64,000 nt of DNA from contig QCIL01000005.1 in the NCBI GenBank assembly GCA_003216725.1, positions 1-64,000 on the forward strand, written 5' to 3'. The stretch is from Prochlorococcus sp. AG-402-L18. GTDB lineage: Bacteria; Cyanobacteriota; Cyanobacteriia; PCC-6307; Cyanobiaceae. Positions 46,052 to 55,159 of this stretch are shown in pieces. The translations under genes and the position numbers were made by a program. Below the pieces are notes generated by a model. The model did not search any database. It had not been told where the DNA came from and saw only the letters and a list, made by a program, of their open reading frames with translations. How positions within the stretch are numbered: position 1 is the first letter of the stretch; each line of letters starts with the position of its first letter.

Positions 46052-46579
46052 ATGCCTTTAATTCCTCTTTTACCCTTATTTCATAAATTTAATAGCCAAT
46101 ATTTTGAAAATTCTTTAACGGTTAATAATAAACCTTTAGTAAAAGTAAGATGGAGTGATAATAGATTAAAAACTACTGCTGGTTTTTATAAAAGAAAACG
46201 AATTAATGGTCTTGTAGATTCTGAAATTATCTTATCGAAACCTATTTTGAGTAAATTATCTACTAGTGAAATAAATAGTACTTTATGTCATGAAATGATT
46301 CACGCATGGGTAGATAGGATATTAAAAAAAAATGAGATACATGGTCCAAATTTTCTAGCAAAGATGAATGAAATTAATAAGAAAGAGAAGAGTTTTATAA
46401 TCTCTATAAGACACTCATTTCCTATTGAAAGAAGAGAACTAAAATATATAGGAACTTGTCAAAACTGTGGTGAGAAATTTTTCTATAGGAAAAGGATCAA
46501 GAATATTGCCTGTAAAAAATGTTGTGTAAATTTATTTAATGGATTATGGAATAAAAACTGTTTAATTTTGTTTGATTAA
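46052..46579 (+). CDS. SprT/SPRTN-like zinc metalloprotease
   Basis: 175 residues with a SprT-like protease domain: TLCHEMIHAWVDRI (zinc site HEMIH at 80-84) and the third histidine in HGPNFLAKMNEIN (H97), both strikingly like the HEMIHAY and HGPEF of the DNA-protein crosslink protease SPRTN. A C-terminal zinc ribbon follows (CQNCG at 136-140; CKKC at 154-157). It is a cytosolic protein without a signal. The role could be proteolysis of DNA-bound proteins; this is inferred from family likeness and from the divergent DNA ligase nearby. Confidence 0.85.
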   Translation: MPLIPLLPLFHKFNSQYFENSLTVNNKPLVKVRWSDNRLKTTAGFYKRKRINGLVDSEIILSKPILSKLSTSEINSTLCHEMIHAWVDRILKKNEIHGPNFLAKMNEINKKEKSFIISIRHSFPIERRELKYIGTCQNCGEKFFYRKRIKNIACKKCCVNLFNGLWNKNCLILFD

Positions 46580-46662
46580 AAATATAAGATGTGTTTTTGT
46601 TTCTATATTTGGAATTATTTATTTTTTTCATGTAATTTATATCTTAAAAAGCATATTAATTT

Positions 46663-47226
46663 ATGGATTCAAGGAGAATTAGAAATCTTAGAAATAGTTT
46701 TGATAGAAATATTGTTGATAAACAAGTTGATAAAATTTTTGAAACTGGAAGACAATTCGTTGATGGAGTATCTGGTGCTAGGCCAGGCAAAAGAAGGAAT
46801 TCAGATTTTCAAGGAATAACAAGTAAAAGTGTTAAAAAAGTAGGAAAATGGGTATCCGAAAAAGTCGATTTATTTTTTGATGAAGATAATGATGATTGGC
46901 GTGATGATAATTTTTACGATGATAACAACGATTTTAAGAATTTTACTAGAGAATCAAATCCTTATGAATCTGCCAAAGCGTACTCAAAAAGACCTTTAGA
47001 AGCAATATCTTTAAGGCAACCAAAAAACTTACAGACAACTGAGCAAAAAAAATTACCTTATGTGAAAGAGAATAAAAATGAAGATTGGCCAGATGAAATG
47101 GATTTCAAAGCTGAAAGATGGCAAAGAGCTTCAGAAAACGAGAATACTATATCAAGAGATCAATCAAACCAACAAGGTCAATCAAAATCAAGAAATCTTC
47201 CAAGATCAAGAAGAAGAAGAATATAG
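46663..47226 (+). CDS. Conserved hydrophilic protein with arginine-rich tail
   Basis: No named family recognised; 187 residues, probably lineage-conserved. The N-terminal part (MDSRRIRNLRNSFDRNI, then ETGRQFVDGVSGARPGKRR) looks structured; GVSGARPGKR is a distinctive motif. The middle is acidic and low complexity (FFDEDNDDWRDDNFYDDNND), and the tail is Gln/Ser-rich, ending LPRSRRRRI. This polarity suggests nucleic-acid or ribosome contact by a disordered tail, as an inference. Its last 21 bases overlap the convergent chorismate-lyase gene. An out-of-frame ORF at 46589-46819 is not favoured. Confidence 0.7.
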   Translation: MDSRRIRNLRNSFDRNIVDKQVDKIFETGRQFVDGVSGARPGKRRNSDFQGITSKSVKKVGKWVSEKVDLFFDEDNDDWRDDNFYDDNNDFKNFTRESNPYESAKAYSKRPLEAISLRQPKNLQTTEQKKLPYVKENKNEDWPDEMDFKAERWQRASENENTISRDQSNQQGQSKSRNLPRSRRRRI

Positions 47227-47748
47227 TTTCTTAAATTCTTGAATTCCTGAATAACCCAATAAACTTTCTAGATGTGGATTAAAGACTTCTCTAATAATTG
47301 TTAGGGGTTTTTTGTCTCGAAAAAATCTATAATTTCTTGACCAGAATGGGCCTTTAAAACAAAATTGATCTTCTAACCAATTTGAATTTACAAGTGAAAT
47401 TCGATCAACTTCTCTAAACAATTCAGATCTATCTTGTGTCAAATTCTTCCAAATTGGTTCTTCTTTGGCTTTTAAATTTTCATTCACTTGTTCTGCATTC
47501 CACCAACTTTCAGCCCATGCTAGATTTTTATTATTGTTTTTAATCCATACTTGTCTTCTAATTAAAGGGCCATTTAACTGATTTAATTCTTTAGGACCTT
47601 CTTTAATGAATAGAGGATCTACTTGCATTGAAATTAATTTAATTTTCGTTTCTTGATTAGTTAGAAGTTGTAGATGTCTAGTTGGACTTCCATCCCCAAG
47701 CAGCATTAATTTCCATGGACCTGATATCTTAGGTAATGAATTTTTCAC
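47206..47748 (-). CDS. Chorismate pyruvate-lyase, Ycf21/DUF98 type
   Basis: Releases pyruvate from chorismate to give 4-hydroxybenzoate, the first step of cyanobacterial plastoquinone synthesis. Family core: SGPWKLMLLGDGSPTRHLQL at about 9-28, QVWIKNNNKNLAWAESWWN, and a C-terminal REVFNPHLESLLGY. The only standard start is GTG 47748 (180 residues). The same frame stays open upstream for 27 codons, to the mnmG stop at 47830-47832. That stretch reads like coding (LWEEKASTFLVKNSLPK), so the true start may be a rarer codon. Confidence 0.82.
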   Translation of the reverse strand: MKNSLPKISGPWKLMLLGDGSPTRHLQLLTNQETKIKLISMQVDPLFIKEGPKELNQLNGPLIRRQVWIKNNNKNLAWAESWWNAEQVNENLKAKEEPIWKNLTQDRSELFREVDRISLVNSNWLEDQFCFKGPFWSRNYRFFRDKKPLTIIREVFNPHLESLLGYSGIQEFKKLYSSSS

Positions 47749-47829
47749 TAAAAAAGTAGAGGCTTTTTCTTCCCATAAAATTTTTGGTGAGTTAAAAAGT
47801 TTATTATTCAGTGCTCTGACGGAATGCTT

Positions 47830-49797
47830 TTAAGATGATAACTTTTTTTCAGCAACAATATTTGCTTTTTCATTCTTTATTTCTCTTATTTTTAGCCAAA
47901 CAAGTAATGCAGTTAAATCAGCTTTGCTTACTCCTGGAATTTTTGAAGCATCACCAAAATTTTTTGGCTTTATCTTTTTCAAATTCTCTCTAGCTTCTAA
48001 AGATAATGTATCTATCTTTTCGTAATTGATTTCTTGAGGCAGAGATTTACAGCTTTGACGATTTATTTGTTCAATGTTGTTTTTTTGTCTCTTAAGGTAA
48101 CCCTCGTATTTAATATCTATTTCAACTCCTTCCTGTATTGAAGAATCTAGAATTTTTTCAGTCAAATTATATTTAATTAGATCTGAATAATGAAAGTTTG
48201 GTCTTTTTAAGAGTTCTTTCAAAGTCGTTGAACCTTTGATTTTTGATCCCGTGTCTAATTCTATTTTTTTTGATGTTTTATTGGTATTTTTTAAACGGGT
48301 GTTGTTTAATCTTAATTTCTCTTCCTCAAGGAGTTGCATCTTTTCTTGATAGGCCGACCATCTTTTCTCATCAATAAGCCCTATTTGATAACCTAATGGG
48401 GTTAATCTCCTATCTGCATTATCTCCTCTAAGAGTTAACCTATATTCACTCCTACTAGTTAGAACTCTATATGGTTCTTTAAGATCTTTCGTAATTAAAT
48501 CATTAATCATTGTTCCTATATAGCTGCTTTCTCTAGTGAAAATTATTGGGTCTTTTTTGTTTAGTTTTCTTGTCGCATTGACTCCGGCAACTAATCCTTG
48601 TGCTGCTGCTTCTTCATAACCAGTAGTTCCATTAATTTGTCCAGCGCTAAACAAATATTCAATTTCTTTCGTTTCAAGTGATGTTTGGAGCTGTGTTGCT
48701 GGTATATAGTCATACTCGACAGCATATGCTGGTCGCAACATTTTACATTTACTTAATCCAGGTAAGGTTCTTAAAAGTTCTAATTGAATATTTTCGGGTA
48801 AACCTGTAGAAAATCCCTGTACATATATTTCAGGGGTATTAATTCCTTCTGGCTCTAAGAAAATTTGATGTGATTCTTTATCAGCAAATTTAACTATTTT
48901 ATCTTCAATTGATGGGCAATATCTTGGCCCTTTACTATCAATAAAACCGCCGTAAATGGGAGTTAAATGTAAATTATTTCGAATGAGTTGATGTGTTTTA
49001 GAAGTTGTTCTTGTGATATGACAACTAACTTGAGGCATATTATTTTTGATATCTGGATCAAAAGAAAAATATTTATCAGCTGCAGTACTGGGTTGAATAT
49101 CTAATTCATCAAAAATGATACTCTTTTTATCAACTCTTGCTGGAGTTCCCGTTTTTAATCGTTCTGTTTTGATACCAATTTCGTGTAAGTTTTGAGTAAG
49201 ACCTTGTGCTGCTTGTTCGCCCGATCTACCTGCTGACATTGATTTATTTCCTATCCATATTCTTCCTTCTAAAAAAGTACCAGCTGTGATGATAACTGAT
49301 TTAGCTGAATAATAACTACCAAAGAATGTTTTTACACCTTTTATTCTTTTTTTTATGATTTTTTTGGAGTTCAATCCGATTTCTTCAGTTTTTGCAATAT
49401 CCAGTTCAGTAATCATTGCTTCTTTTAAAGATAAATTATCTGTGTTCTGAAGGATTTCGATCATCTTTTTTGAGTATTCTCTTTTGTCTGTTTGGGCTCT
49501 TAATGCCCATACAGCCGGTCCTCTACTTGCATTTAATATTCTTTTTTGAATAGCTGTTTTATCAGCTAATTTTCCAATGATTCCTCCTAATGCATCAACT
49601 TCATGCACTAACTGACTTTTAGCTGGCCCTCCAACTGCAGGATTACAAGGTTGCCAAGCTATTCTATCTAAGTTCAGTGTAAATAAGGCTGTTGAGAATC
49701 CTAATTTTGCTGTGGTTATTGCAGCTTCGCATCCTGCATGACCTCCCCCTATAACGATGATGTCGAAAGATTCATTTGATGATTTATAATCATTCAT
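47830..49797 (-). CDS. mnmG: tRNA uridine 5-carboxymethylaminomethyl modification enzyme MnmG
   Basis: FAD-dependent partner of MnmE, modifying U34 of several tRNAs. The FAD fold is [20 protein letters not shown] at about 14-33. It is followed by [21 protein letters not shown] with the catalytic cysteine in [21 protein letters not shown], and [19 protein letters not shown]; the C-terminal helical MnmE-binding domain ends [16 protein letters not shown]. The 655 residues match the family. It is followed in the same frame by the chorismate-lyase gene and lies 11 bases downstream of dnaB. Confidence 0.97.
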   Translation of the reverse strand: MNDYKSSNESFDIIVIGGGHAGCEAAITTAKLGFSTALFTLNLDRIAWQPCNPAVGGPAKSQLVHEVDALGGIIGKLADKTAIQKRILNASRGPAVWALRAQTDKREYSKKMIEILQNTDNLSLKEAMITELDIAKTEEIGLNSKKIIKKRIKGVKTFFGSYYSAKSVIITAGTFLEGRIWIGNKSMSAGRSGEQAAQGLTQNLHEIGIKTERLKTGTPARVDKKSIIFDELDIQPSTAADKYFSFDPDIKNNMPQVSCHITRTTSKTHQLIRNNLHLTPIYGGFIDSKGPRYCPSIEDKIVKFADKESHQIFLEPEGINTPEIYVQGFSTGLPENIQLELLRTLPGLSKCKMLRPAYAVEYDYIPATQLQTSLETKEIEYLFSAGQINGTTGYEEAAAQGLVAGVNATRKLNKKDPIIFTRESSYIGTMINDLITKDLKEPYRVLTSRSEYRLTLRGDNADRRLTPLGYQIGLIDEKRWSAYQEKMQLLEEEKLRLNNTRLKNTNKTSKKIELDTGSKIKGSTTLKELLKRPNFHYSDLIKYNLTEKILDSSIQEGVEIDIKYEGYLKRQKNNIEQINRQSCKSLPQEINYEKIDTLSLEARENLKKIKPKNFGDASKIPGVSKADLTALLVWLKIREIKNEKANIVAEKKLSS

Positions 49798-49808
49798 TTT
49801 AGGATTAA

Positions 49809-51164
49809 TTAATTAGCTAGATTCCTAAATCTAGTGTATTGAGGTTCAAATAATAATTTAACAGTATTTGTGGGACCATTTCTATTTTTAGTGATAATAA
49901 TTTCTGCAATACCTCTATCTTCTGTTTCTGGATTGTAATATTCATCTCTGTAGATCATGCAAACCAAGTCCGCATCTTGTTCTATTGATCCTGATTCTCT
50001 GAGATCACTTAATAGTGGCCGCTTATTGGTTCTTGATTCAACTCCTCTGCTTAGTTGAGATAAAGCAATTACTGGCACATTTAATTCTCTTGCCATGCCT
50101 TTAAGTCCTCTTGTGATTCTTGAAAGTTCTTGTACTCTATTATCAGGTGTTGTTCCTTCCATTAATTGTAAATAATCAATTACTATTAGACCAAGTTTTT
50201 TCTTTTGTTCAGCAATTAATCTTCTGCAAAGTGCTCTCATCTCAAGAACACTTAGGTTAGGCTTATCATCTATAAATATGGGTATTTGACTTAGACTATT
50301 AATTCCTTCTCCAAGAAGTGGCCATTGCTCAGGGGTAAGTCTTCCTGTTTTTAATCTTCCACTTTCAATACCTACTTCTAAAGACAATAATCTATAAGTT
50401 AATTGTTCTTTGCTCATTTCGAGACTAAATACGCAAACAGGTAGATCTTGAGATTGAGCGACATTTCTTGCAATATTTAAAACCATTGAAGTTTTACCCA
50501 TAGAGGGTCTTCCAGCAACAATTATTAAATCACTTCTTTGAAAGCCTTGGGTTAAAGCATCTAAATCATAGAAAAGCGTTTTCACACCAACTTCTTCTTT
50601 GCCAAGTGATCTTGCTTCTATTTCATTAAAAGTACTTGTAAGAATTTCTGATGCTTGGGTTAAACCTTTTGTTGGTTTTTCTTGACTAATTTCAAAAATC
50701 TTCTGCTCTGCTTTATCTAGTACTTCGTTCGTTTTTTGACTTTGATCAAAACCTAGTTGAACAACTTCGTTTCCAGATTTGATTAGTTGTCTTCTTATAA
50801 ATTTATCGCTTATTAAATTTGCCACTTGTTCTATCGAGGCAGTAGAAGAAACATTTTCTACTAATTCTACTAATTTGGCATTCCCTCCAATTTTTTCTAA
50901 TGAGTTATTATCTGCAAGCCAAGCACTCATTGAAGTTAGATCAGTAGGTTTCCCTTGGGTGTGTAAAAGTAATGCTGTTTTGTATATTTCTTGATGTGCA
51001 TTTATATAAAAAGCTTCTGGTTTAATCAAGTCTGCAATTCTTCCAATCGCGTCAGGATCCAGAAGTATTCCACCTAAAACTACCTCTTCTGCTTGGATAT
51101 TTTGTGGCGGTACCAAGCCAGAGTTTTCGTTCTGACTGTTATTTGGAAAAGGAATTGCAACCAT
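49809..51164 (-). CDS. dnaB: Replicative DNA helicase DnaB
   Basis: Hexameric 5'-3' helicase of the replication fork. The N-terminal primase-interacting domain starts [19 protein letters not shown]; the RecA-like core has Walker [13 protein letters not shown] near residue 217, Walker [11 protein letters not shown], and [14 protein letters not shown]. The 451 residues show no intein at either usual insertion site, unlike several other cyanobacterial DnaB proteins. It stands between rplI and mnmG on the same strand, a gene order shared widely in this lineage. Confidence 0.97.
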   Translation of the reverse strand: MVAIPFPNNSQNENSGLVPPQNIQAEEVVLGGILLDPDAIGRIADLIKPEAFYINAHQEIYKTALLLHTQGKPTDLTSMSAWLADNNSLEKIGGNAKLVELVENVSSTASIEQVANLISDKFIRRQLIKSGNEVVQLGFDQSQKTNEVLDKAEQKIFEISQEKPTKGLTQASEILTSTFNEIEARSLGKEEVGVKTLFYDLDALTQGFQRSDLIIVAGRPSMGKTSMVLNIARNVAQSQDLPVCVFSLEMSKEQLTYRLLSLEVGIESGRLKTGRLTPEQWPLLGEGINSLSQIPIFIDDKPNLSVLEMRALCRRLIAEQKKKLGLIVIDYLQLMEGTTPDNRVQELSRITRGLKGMARELNVPVIALSQLSRGVESRTNKRPLLSDLRESGSIEQDADLVCMIYRDEYYNPETEDRGIAEIIITKNRNGPTNTVKLLFEPQYTRFRNLAN

Positions 51165-51222
51165 AACTTTAAATACCTAGATATATACTCTGACTACTTT
51201 TCAAAAATATGCAACAAAGTTA

Positions 51223-51678
51223 TTAACTTGTTACTTCGATATTTATTTCTGTACTTACTTCAGGATGTAATTTAACCTTAGCAATATAGGAACCCAAATT
51301 GTGTACATCAGGAACAGTTATATCTCTTCTTTCAATATCTTTTTTTGTAGCTGCTTTTATTGCTTCTGCAACATCTCCATTTGTAACAGTTCCAAAAAGA
51401 ACTCCATCTTCACCAACTTGTTTTTTAATTACGAATCTTCCGATTGTTGTTAAAGCAGTTTTAAAGTCTCTAGCTTCTTGTTTCAATTTTTCAGCAGCTA
51501 TTTTTTCTTTTTCTCTTTTGCGTTCAATCTGTTTTAAAACTGAAGGGGTAACATTAACTGCTTTACCATAAGGCAGTAAGAAATTTCGTGCATAACCAGG
51601 GGCAACTTCAACAACATCACCGTCCTTCCCAAGGGAAGTAATTGACTCTGTTAAAACTACTTGTACTCTTTTAGCCAT
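51223..51678 (-). CDS. rplI: 50S ribosomal protein L9
   Basis: Large-subunit protein with two RNA-binding lobes joined by a long helix. The N-terminal signature is [21 protein letters not shown] at about 17-37, in [19 protein letters not shown] context; the connecting helix is [19 protein letters not shown] and the C-terminal lobe follows. The 151 residues are normal. It lies 58 bases before dnaB and 21 bases after the desaturase stop on the same strand. Confidence 0.97.
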   Translation of the reverse strand: MAKRVQVVLTESITSLGKDGDVVEVAPGYARNFLLPYGKAVNVTPSVLKQIERKREKEKIAAEKLKQEARDFKTALTTIGRFVIKKQVGEDGVLFGTVTNGDVAEAIKAATKKDIERRDITVPDVHNLGSYIAKVKLHPEVSTEINIEVTS

Positions 51679-51699
51679 GAAAATACTGTATTAATGTAT

Positions 51700-52638
51700 T
51701 TAATAATAAGACCTAGAGGGTAATTTTACTTTCTTTGCAAATCCTAATTTAGCAAGAATCTTAATATGTTCCCAAGTGAGATCAATTTGACCTCTAAATA
51801 ATCCTTGTTTTGCTGAGTTAGGAAATGCATGATGATTATTATGCCATCCCTCTCCAAATGTTAATGCAGCAACCCAGGCGTTGTTTTTGGATGAATCACC
51901 ACTTTCAAAAGGTGCTTTACCCCAACAGTGAGTTGCCGAGTTTACTAACCAAGTAATGTGATAAACGACAACAAGTCTCAATGGGATTCCCCAAAGCACC
52001 AGAGCCCACCCTCCAACTCCTAATTTTTGACCTATTGCGTACAAAGAAAGTCCAATAGGAATTTGTAAAAATAAAAAATATTTATTTAGGAATCTATAAT
52101 AAGGGTCTTTAATTAAATCTGCACTTAGTTTTGGAACAGCTTTTAGTGCTTCAACGTCTTTGAACATCCAACCCATATGACTCCACCAAAATCCCTTTTT
52201 ACTGCTGTGATGGTCTACATCTGTATCAGAAAAAGAGTGATGATGCCTATGTAAACCAACCCAATCTATGGGTCCATGTTGGCAACTGATCGCTCCGCAG
52301 GTAGCAAAAAATCTTTCTAACCATCTTGGAACTATAAAGGATCTGTGGGATAACAATCTGTGATATCCAAGCGTGACACCTAAACAGGCAGTTACCCAGT
52401 AAAAAAATAACAATGATACAACTGCAGGTAAACTCCAAAATTTTGGTTGTATAGCTACTAATGAAAGAATATGAATTGCCACCATGAAAGAAATTGTTCC
52501 CCAAGTTTTATGCAACCTTGGAGGATATTTTTTTGAATGACTAGAAGGTTCCAGTAATCTTTCTGATAGTTCCACGACTTTTTCAGCTGGAACAGGTTTT
52601 TTTAATTTTGCTGTTTCTTGGAAAATTACTGAATTCAT
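51700..52638 (-). CDS. Acyl-lipid fatty acid desaturase, delta-9 type
   Basis: Membrane di-iron desaturase acting on glycerolipid acyl chains with ferredoxin, affecting membrane fluidity. The three histidine boxes are LGYHRLLSHR, GLHRHHHSFSD and EGWHNNHHAFP, with four hydrophobic helices grouped around them. The 312 residues and box spacing match DesC-type delta-9 enzymes; the exact regiospecificity is inferred. It is divergent from the HTH-like gene at 52714 across 75 bases and upstream of rplI. Confidence 0.92.
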   Translation of the reverse strand: MNSVIFQETAKLKKPVPAEKVVELSERLLEPSSHSKKYPPRLHKTWGTISFMVAIHILSLVAIQPKFWSLPAVVSLLFFYWVTACLGVTLGYHRLLSHRSFIVPRWLERFFATCGAISCQHGPIDWVGLHRHHHSFSDTDVDHHSSKKGFWWSHMGWMFKDVEALKAVPKLSADLIKDPYYRFLNKYFLFLQIPIGLSLYAIGQKLGVGGWALVLWGIPLRLVVVYHITWLVNSATHCWGKAPFESGDSSKNNAWVAALTFGEGWHNNHHAFPNSAKQGLFRGQIDLTWEHIKILAKLGFAKKVKLPSRSYY

Positions 52639-52713
52639 GATATTGAAATGCTATTTTCAAAAATGCCGATATGTAATATTATCATACTATACTATTGATA
52701 AGTTTAATTATCT

Positions 52714-53412
52714 GTGAGTCTCGGATATCGCGATAAATTATCTAGAGGTCGAAGAGCTATGGCTCATTTGATACATCTCTGGCATGAGCGGAATGGATGG
52801 TCTCATAGAGTTTTGCCGTTGCTTTCTGAAATTCTTGACTTAGGTAAGGTCCATAATTCTCAAATCTCTAATCTTAGGAATGGAAAACTATCTTCTCCTG
52901 GACCTGAAGTTTTTCTTGCTTTGGCTCAAGTCAATATGATTCTTGATCAAGGCATTGATAAAATCAGGGATCGTTTAGAAAGTGATTATCCAGAGTTATG
53001 GAAATCTTTGCAAGAGTCCGCATTACCGGTAAAAAATGATTCTGGTAATCCATTAACCGCAGGAGAATTATTTGAGATTTTTTCTGGATTAAAGTCTCTT
53101 CCTTCTTCATTTGATTGGTACATAGAAGATGAAGAAGCTTCTGCTTTAAGTGATGCTCTATCAGAGCATTTTTGTCAAAATAGACCTTGGAGATCATGTA
53201 AAATTCAAGTAATGGCAGCTTATACCGTGAATAAATCGATTCGTAGAGAACGCTTTGCTGAGGTAATAGCAGGAATTAGAGACTATACGGCAGAAGAATT
53301 AGATGGAGAACTACTTGATTTATATGAGGCTTCAAAAAAACTTTCTTATTTTGAGGGAACAGGACCTAATGCCTTCTTAATAGAATTAAGAAATTTAGCT
53401 TCTGAAAAATAA
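52714..53412 (+). CDS. Cyanobacterial conserved protein with HTH-like segment
   Basis: 232 residues, no named family recognised. Residues 38-73 (SEILDLGKVHNSQISNLRNG, then a GPEVFLALAQVN helix) follow the pattern of an XRE-type helix-turn-helix, so DNA binding is plausible. The C-terminal half is acidic and helical (SFDWYIEDEEASALSDALSE; YTAEELDGELLDLYEASKKL). The start is GTG 52714 (MSLGYRDKLSRGRRAMAHLI). It stands between a divergent desaturase gene and a PLP enzyme gene 17 bases downstream, either of which might be its target or partner. Confidence 0.68.
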   Translation: MSLGYRDKLSRGRRAMAHLIHLWHERNGWSHRVLPLLSEILDLGKVHNSQISNLRNGKLSSPGPEVFLALAQVNMILDQGIDKIRDRLESDYPELWKSLQESALPVKNDSGNPLTAGELFEIFSGLKSLPSSFDWYIEDEEASALSDALSEHFCQNRPWRSCKIQVMAAYTVNKSIRRERFAEVIAGIRDYTAEELDGELLDLYEASKKLSYFEGTGPNAFLIELRNLASEK

Positions 53413-53429
53413 TGTGAATTTTTATAATA

Positions 53430-54722
53430 ATGACAAAAAATAATAACTTTAAATTGGCTGAACACGCAGTGCTTTCTGTAGAAGAGAGTTTAGGCAGTGT
53501 TTTTCAGGAGAGGTCGAATCAGCTTTACCATAAGTTAGATAATATTTTGACAATTTTTAAGGATGAAAAAGTTTCCACTAGTCATTTCAATCAATCATCT
53601 GGGAGTGGTCATGATGATATATCAAGAGAAAAAATTGATAAGGTTTTTGCAAGATTATTTCTTGCTGAAAAGGCAGCTGTGAGGATGCAATTTGTAAGTG
53701 GAACACATGCAATAAGTTCTGTCTTATTTGGAATTCTTAGACCTGGAGATGTGATGTTATCACTTACAGGACAACCATATGACACGTTAGAAGAAGTGAT
53801 AGGAATAAGGGGAGGAGGTAAAGGCTCACTTAAAGATTTTGATATTGAATATAAGCAAATAAATATCTGCGACAATTTTGATTCTTTTGAAGAAAAAATT
53901 GTTCACTCTTTTAAAGAAAATACATGCAAATTAGTATTTATACAAAAAAGTTGTGGATATAGTTGGAGAAAATCTCTTACCAATCATCAGATAGAGAAAA
54001 TTTGTAGTCTGGTTCATAACATTAACCCTAACTGCATATGTTTTGTTGATAACTGTTATGGGGAACTTGTTGAGGATAGTGAACCAATTTCTAAAGGGGC
54101 AAATATAATTGCTGGTTCATTGATTAAAAATTTGGGAGGAACAATAGTTCCTACTGGTGGTTATGTTGCAGGAGATGCAGAGTTGGTTGAGATGGCATGC
54201 TCTAGATTAACCTCACCAGGTATTGGTTCATCTGCAGGAATAAATTTTGGATTAGGAAGGTTAATTTTGCAGGGTTTGTTTTTAGCACCACAAATTGTTC
54301 ACGAATCACTAAAAGGTGCTGATATGGTTGCAGCAGTTTTTAAAAATTTGGGATTTCAGGTTTTGCCAGAGCCATCAACTTATAGATCTGATCTTATTCA
54401 GTCTGTAAGATTGAATAATCCTGATTTGGTACAAAAAGTTTGTCAGTCTTTTCAAAATTCTTCACCAGTAGATTCTTTCCTTAATGTTGTTCCATCATCA
54501 ATGGAGGGATATGATTCAAAATTATTAATGGCAGGAGGTACATTTATTGAAGGGAGTACAAGTGAATTTTCCGCTGATGCCCCTCTAAGAGATCCTTACA
54601 ATATTTTTGTTCAAGGTGGTTCTCACATAGCTCACATCAAAATTGCATTAATTCAATTATTATCTGAATTATTAGATGAACAATTAATTACAAAAGATTC
54701 TCTAATTTCTTTATCCACTTAA
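53430..54722 (+). CDS. Methionine gamma-lyase-family PLP enzyme (aluminium-resistance type)
   Basis: Fold-type I PLP enzyme of the Met_gamma_lyase family (PF06838-like), often labelled aluminium resistance protein. Seen: FNQSSGSGHDDISREKIDKV at about 51-70, MQFVSGTHAISSVLFGILRPGD, the aspartate in CFVDNCYGELVE, and the PLP lysine in AGSLIKNLGGTIVPTGGYVAG near residue 232. The 430 residues fit. The physiological substrate is unknown; the name reflects family history. It is followed by gcvH after 2 bases and so is transcribed with the glycine cleavage genes. Confidence 0.88.
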   Translation: MTKNNNFKLAEHAVLSVEESLGSVFQERSNQLYHKLDNILTIFKDEKVSTSHFNQSSGSGHDDISREKIDKVFARLFLAEKAAVRMQFVSGTHAISSVLFGILRPGDVMLSLTGQPYDTLEEVIGIRGGGKGSLKDFDIEYKQINICDNFDSFEEKIVHSFKENTCKLVFIQKSCGYSWRKSLTNHQIEKICSLVHNINPNCICFVDNCYGELVEDSEPISKGANIIAGSLIKNLGGTIVPTGGYVAGDAELVEMACSRLTSPGIGSSAGINFGLGRLILQGLFLAPQIVHESLKGADMVAAVFKNLGFQVLPEPSTYRSDLIQSVRLNNPDLVQKVCQSFQNSSPVDSFLNVVPSSMEGYDSKLLMAGGTFIEGSTSEFSADAPLRDPYNIFVQGGSHIAHIKIALIQLLSELLDEQLITKDSLISLST

Positions 54723-54724
54723 TC

Positions 54725-55114
54725 ATGTCTTACCAGTTTCCAGACAACTTTAACTATGCTGATACCCATGAGTATGTCTTAGAAGAAAACGGATTATTAA
54801 AAATTGGAGTTAGTGAATTTGCTATAGATCAATTAGGAGATATTGTTTTTGTTGAGTTGGCTGATCAAGGGACAACTTTAGAGAAAGGTGAGACTTTTGG
54901 AACAATAGAATCTGTGAAGGCCGTTGAGGAAGTCTACCTTCCTTTTGCAGGTGAAATAGTATCTGTAAATGAAAGTGTTATTGATAACCCTGAGCTTTTA
55001 CAGAATGATCCGATTGGTGAAGGTTGGTTAGTCATTTTGAAGCCAGAATCAAAAGTATCAATTGCTGATTTGATGACTTCTGAGGAATATCAATCAAAGG
55101 TTGTACCAAAATAA
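54725..55114 (+). CDS. gcvH: Glycine cleavage system H protein
   Basis: Lipoyl carrier shuttling the aminomethyl group between GcvP, GcvT and the L protein. The lipoylated lysine is K65 in GTIESVKAVEEVYLP; the HEYVLEENGLLKIGVS start and NPELLQNDPIGEGWL end are standard. The 129 residues match the family. It is 2 bases downstream of the PLP enzyme gene and 45 bases before gcvP. Confidence 0.97.
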   Translation: MSYQFPDNFNYADTHEYVLEENGLLKIGVSEFAIDQLGDIVFVELADQGTTLEKGETFGTIESVKAVEEVYLPFAGEIVSVNESVIDNPELLQNDPIGEGWLVILKPESKVSIADLMTSEEYQSKVVPK

Positions 55115-55159
55115 GGCAAACTTTTTAAAAAGAGCTATTTTAAAGAAAAATATTTTAAT

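Noticed and set aside
46589-46819. Plus-strand ORF of 76 codons before and within the arginine-tailed protein gene
   Set aside because: Out of frame with the better candidate from 46663, and a Leu/Ile/Cys-rich composition typical of AT-rich noise.
49809-51164. Possible intein in DnaB
   Set aside because: The helicase is 451 residues with uninterrupted Walker A and B regions; no splicing blocks.
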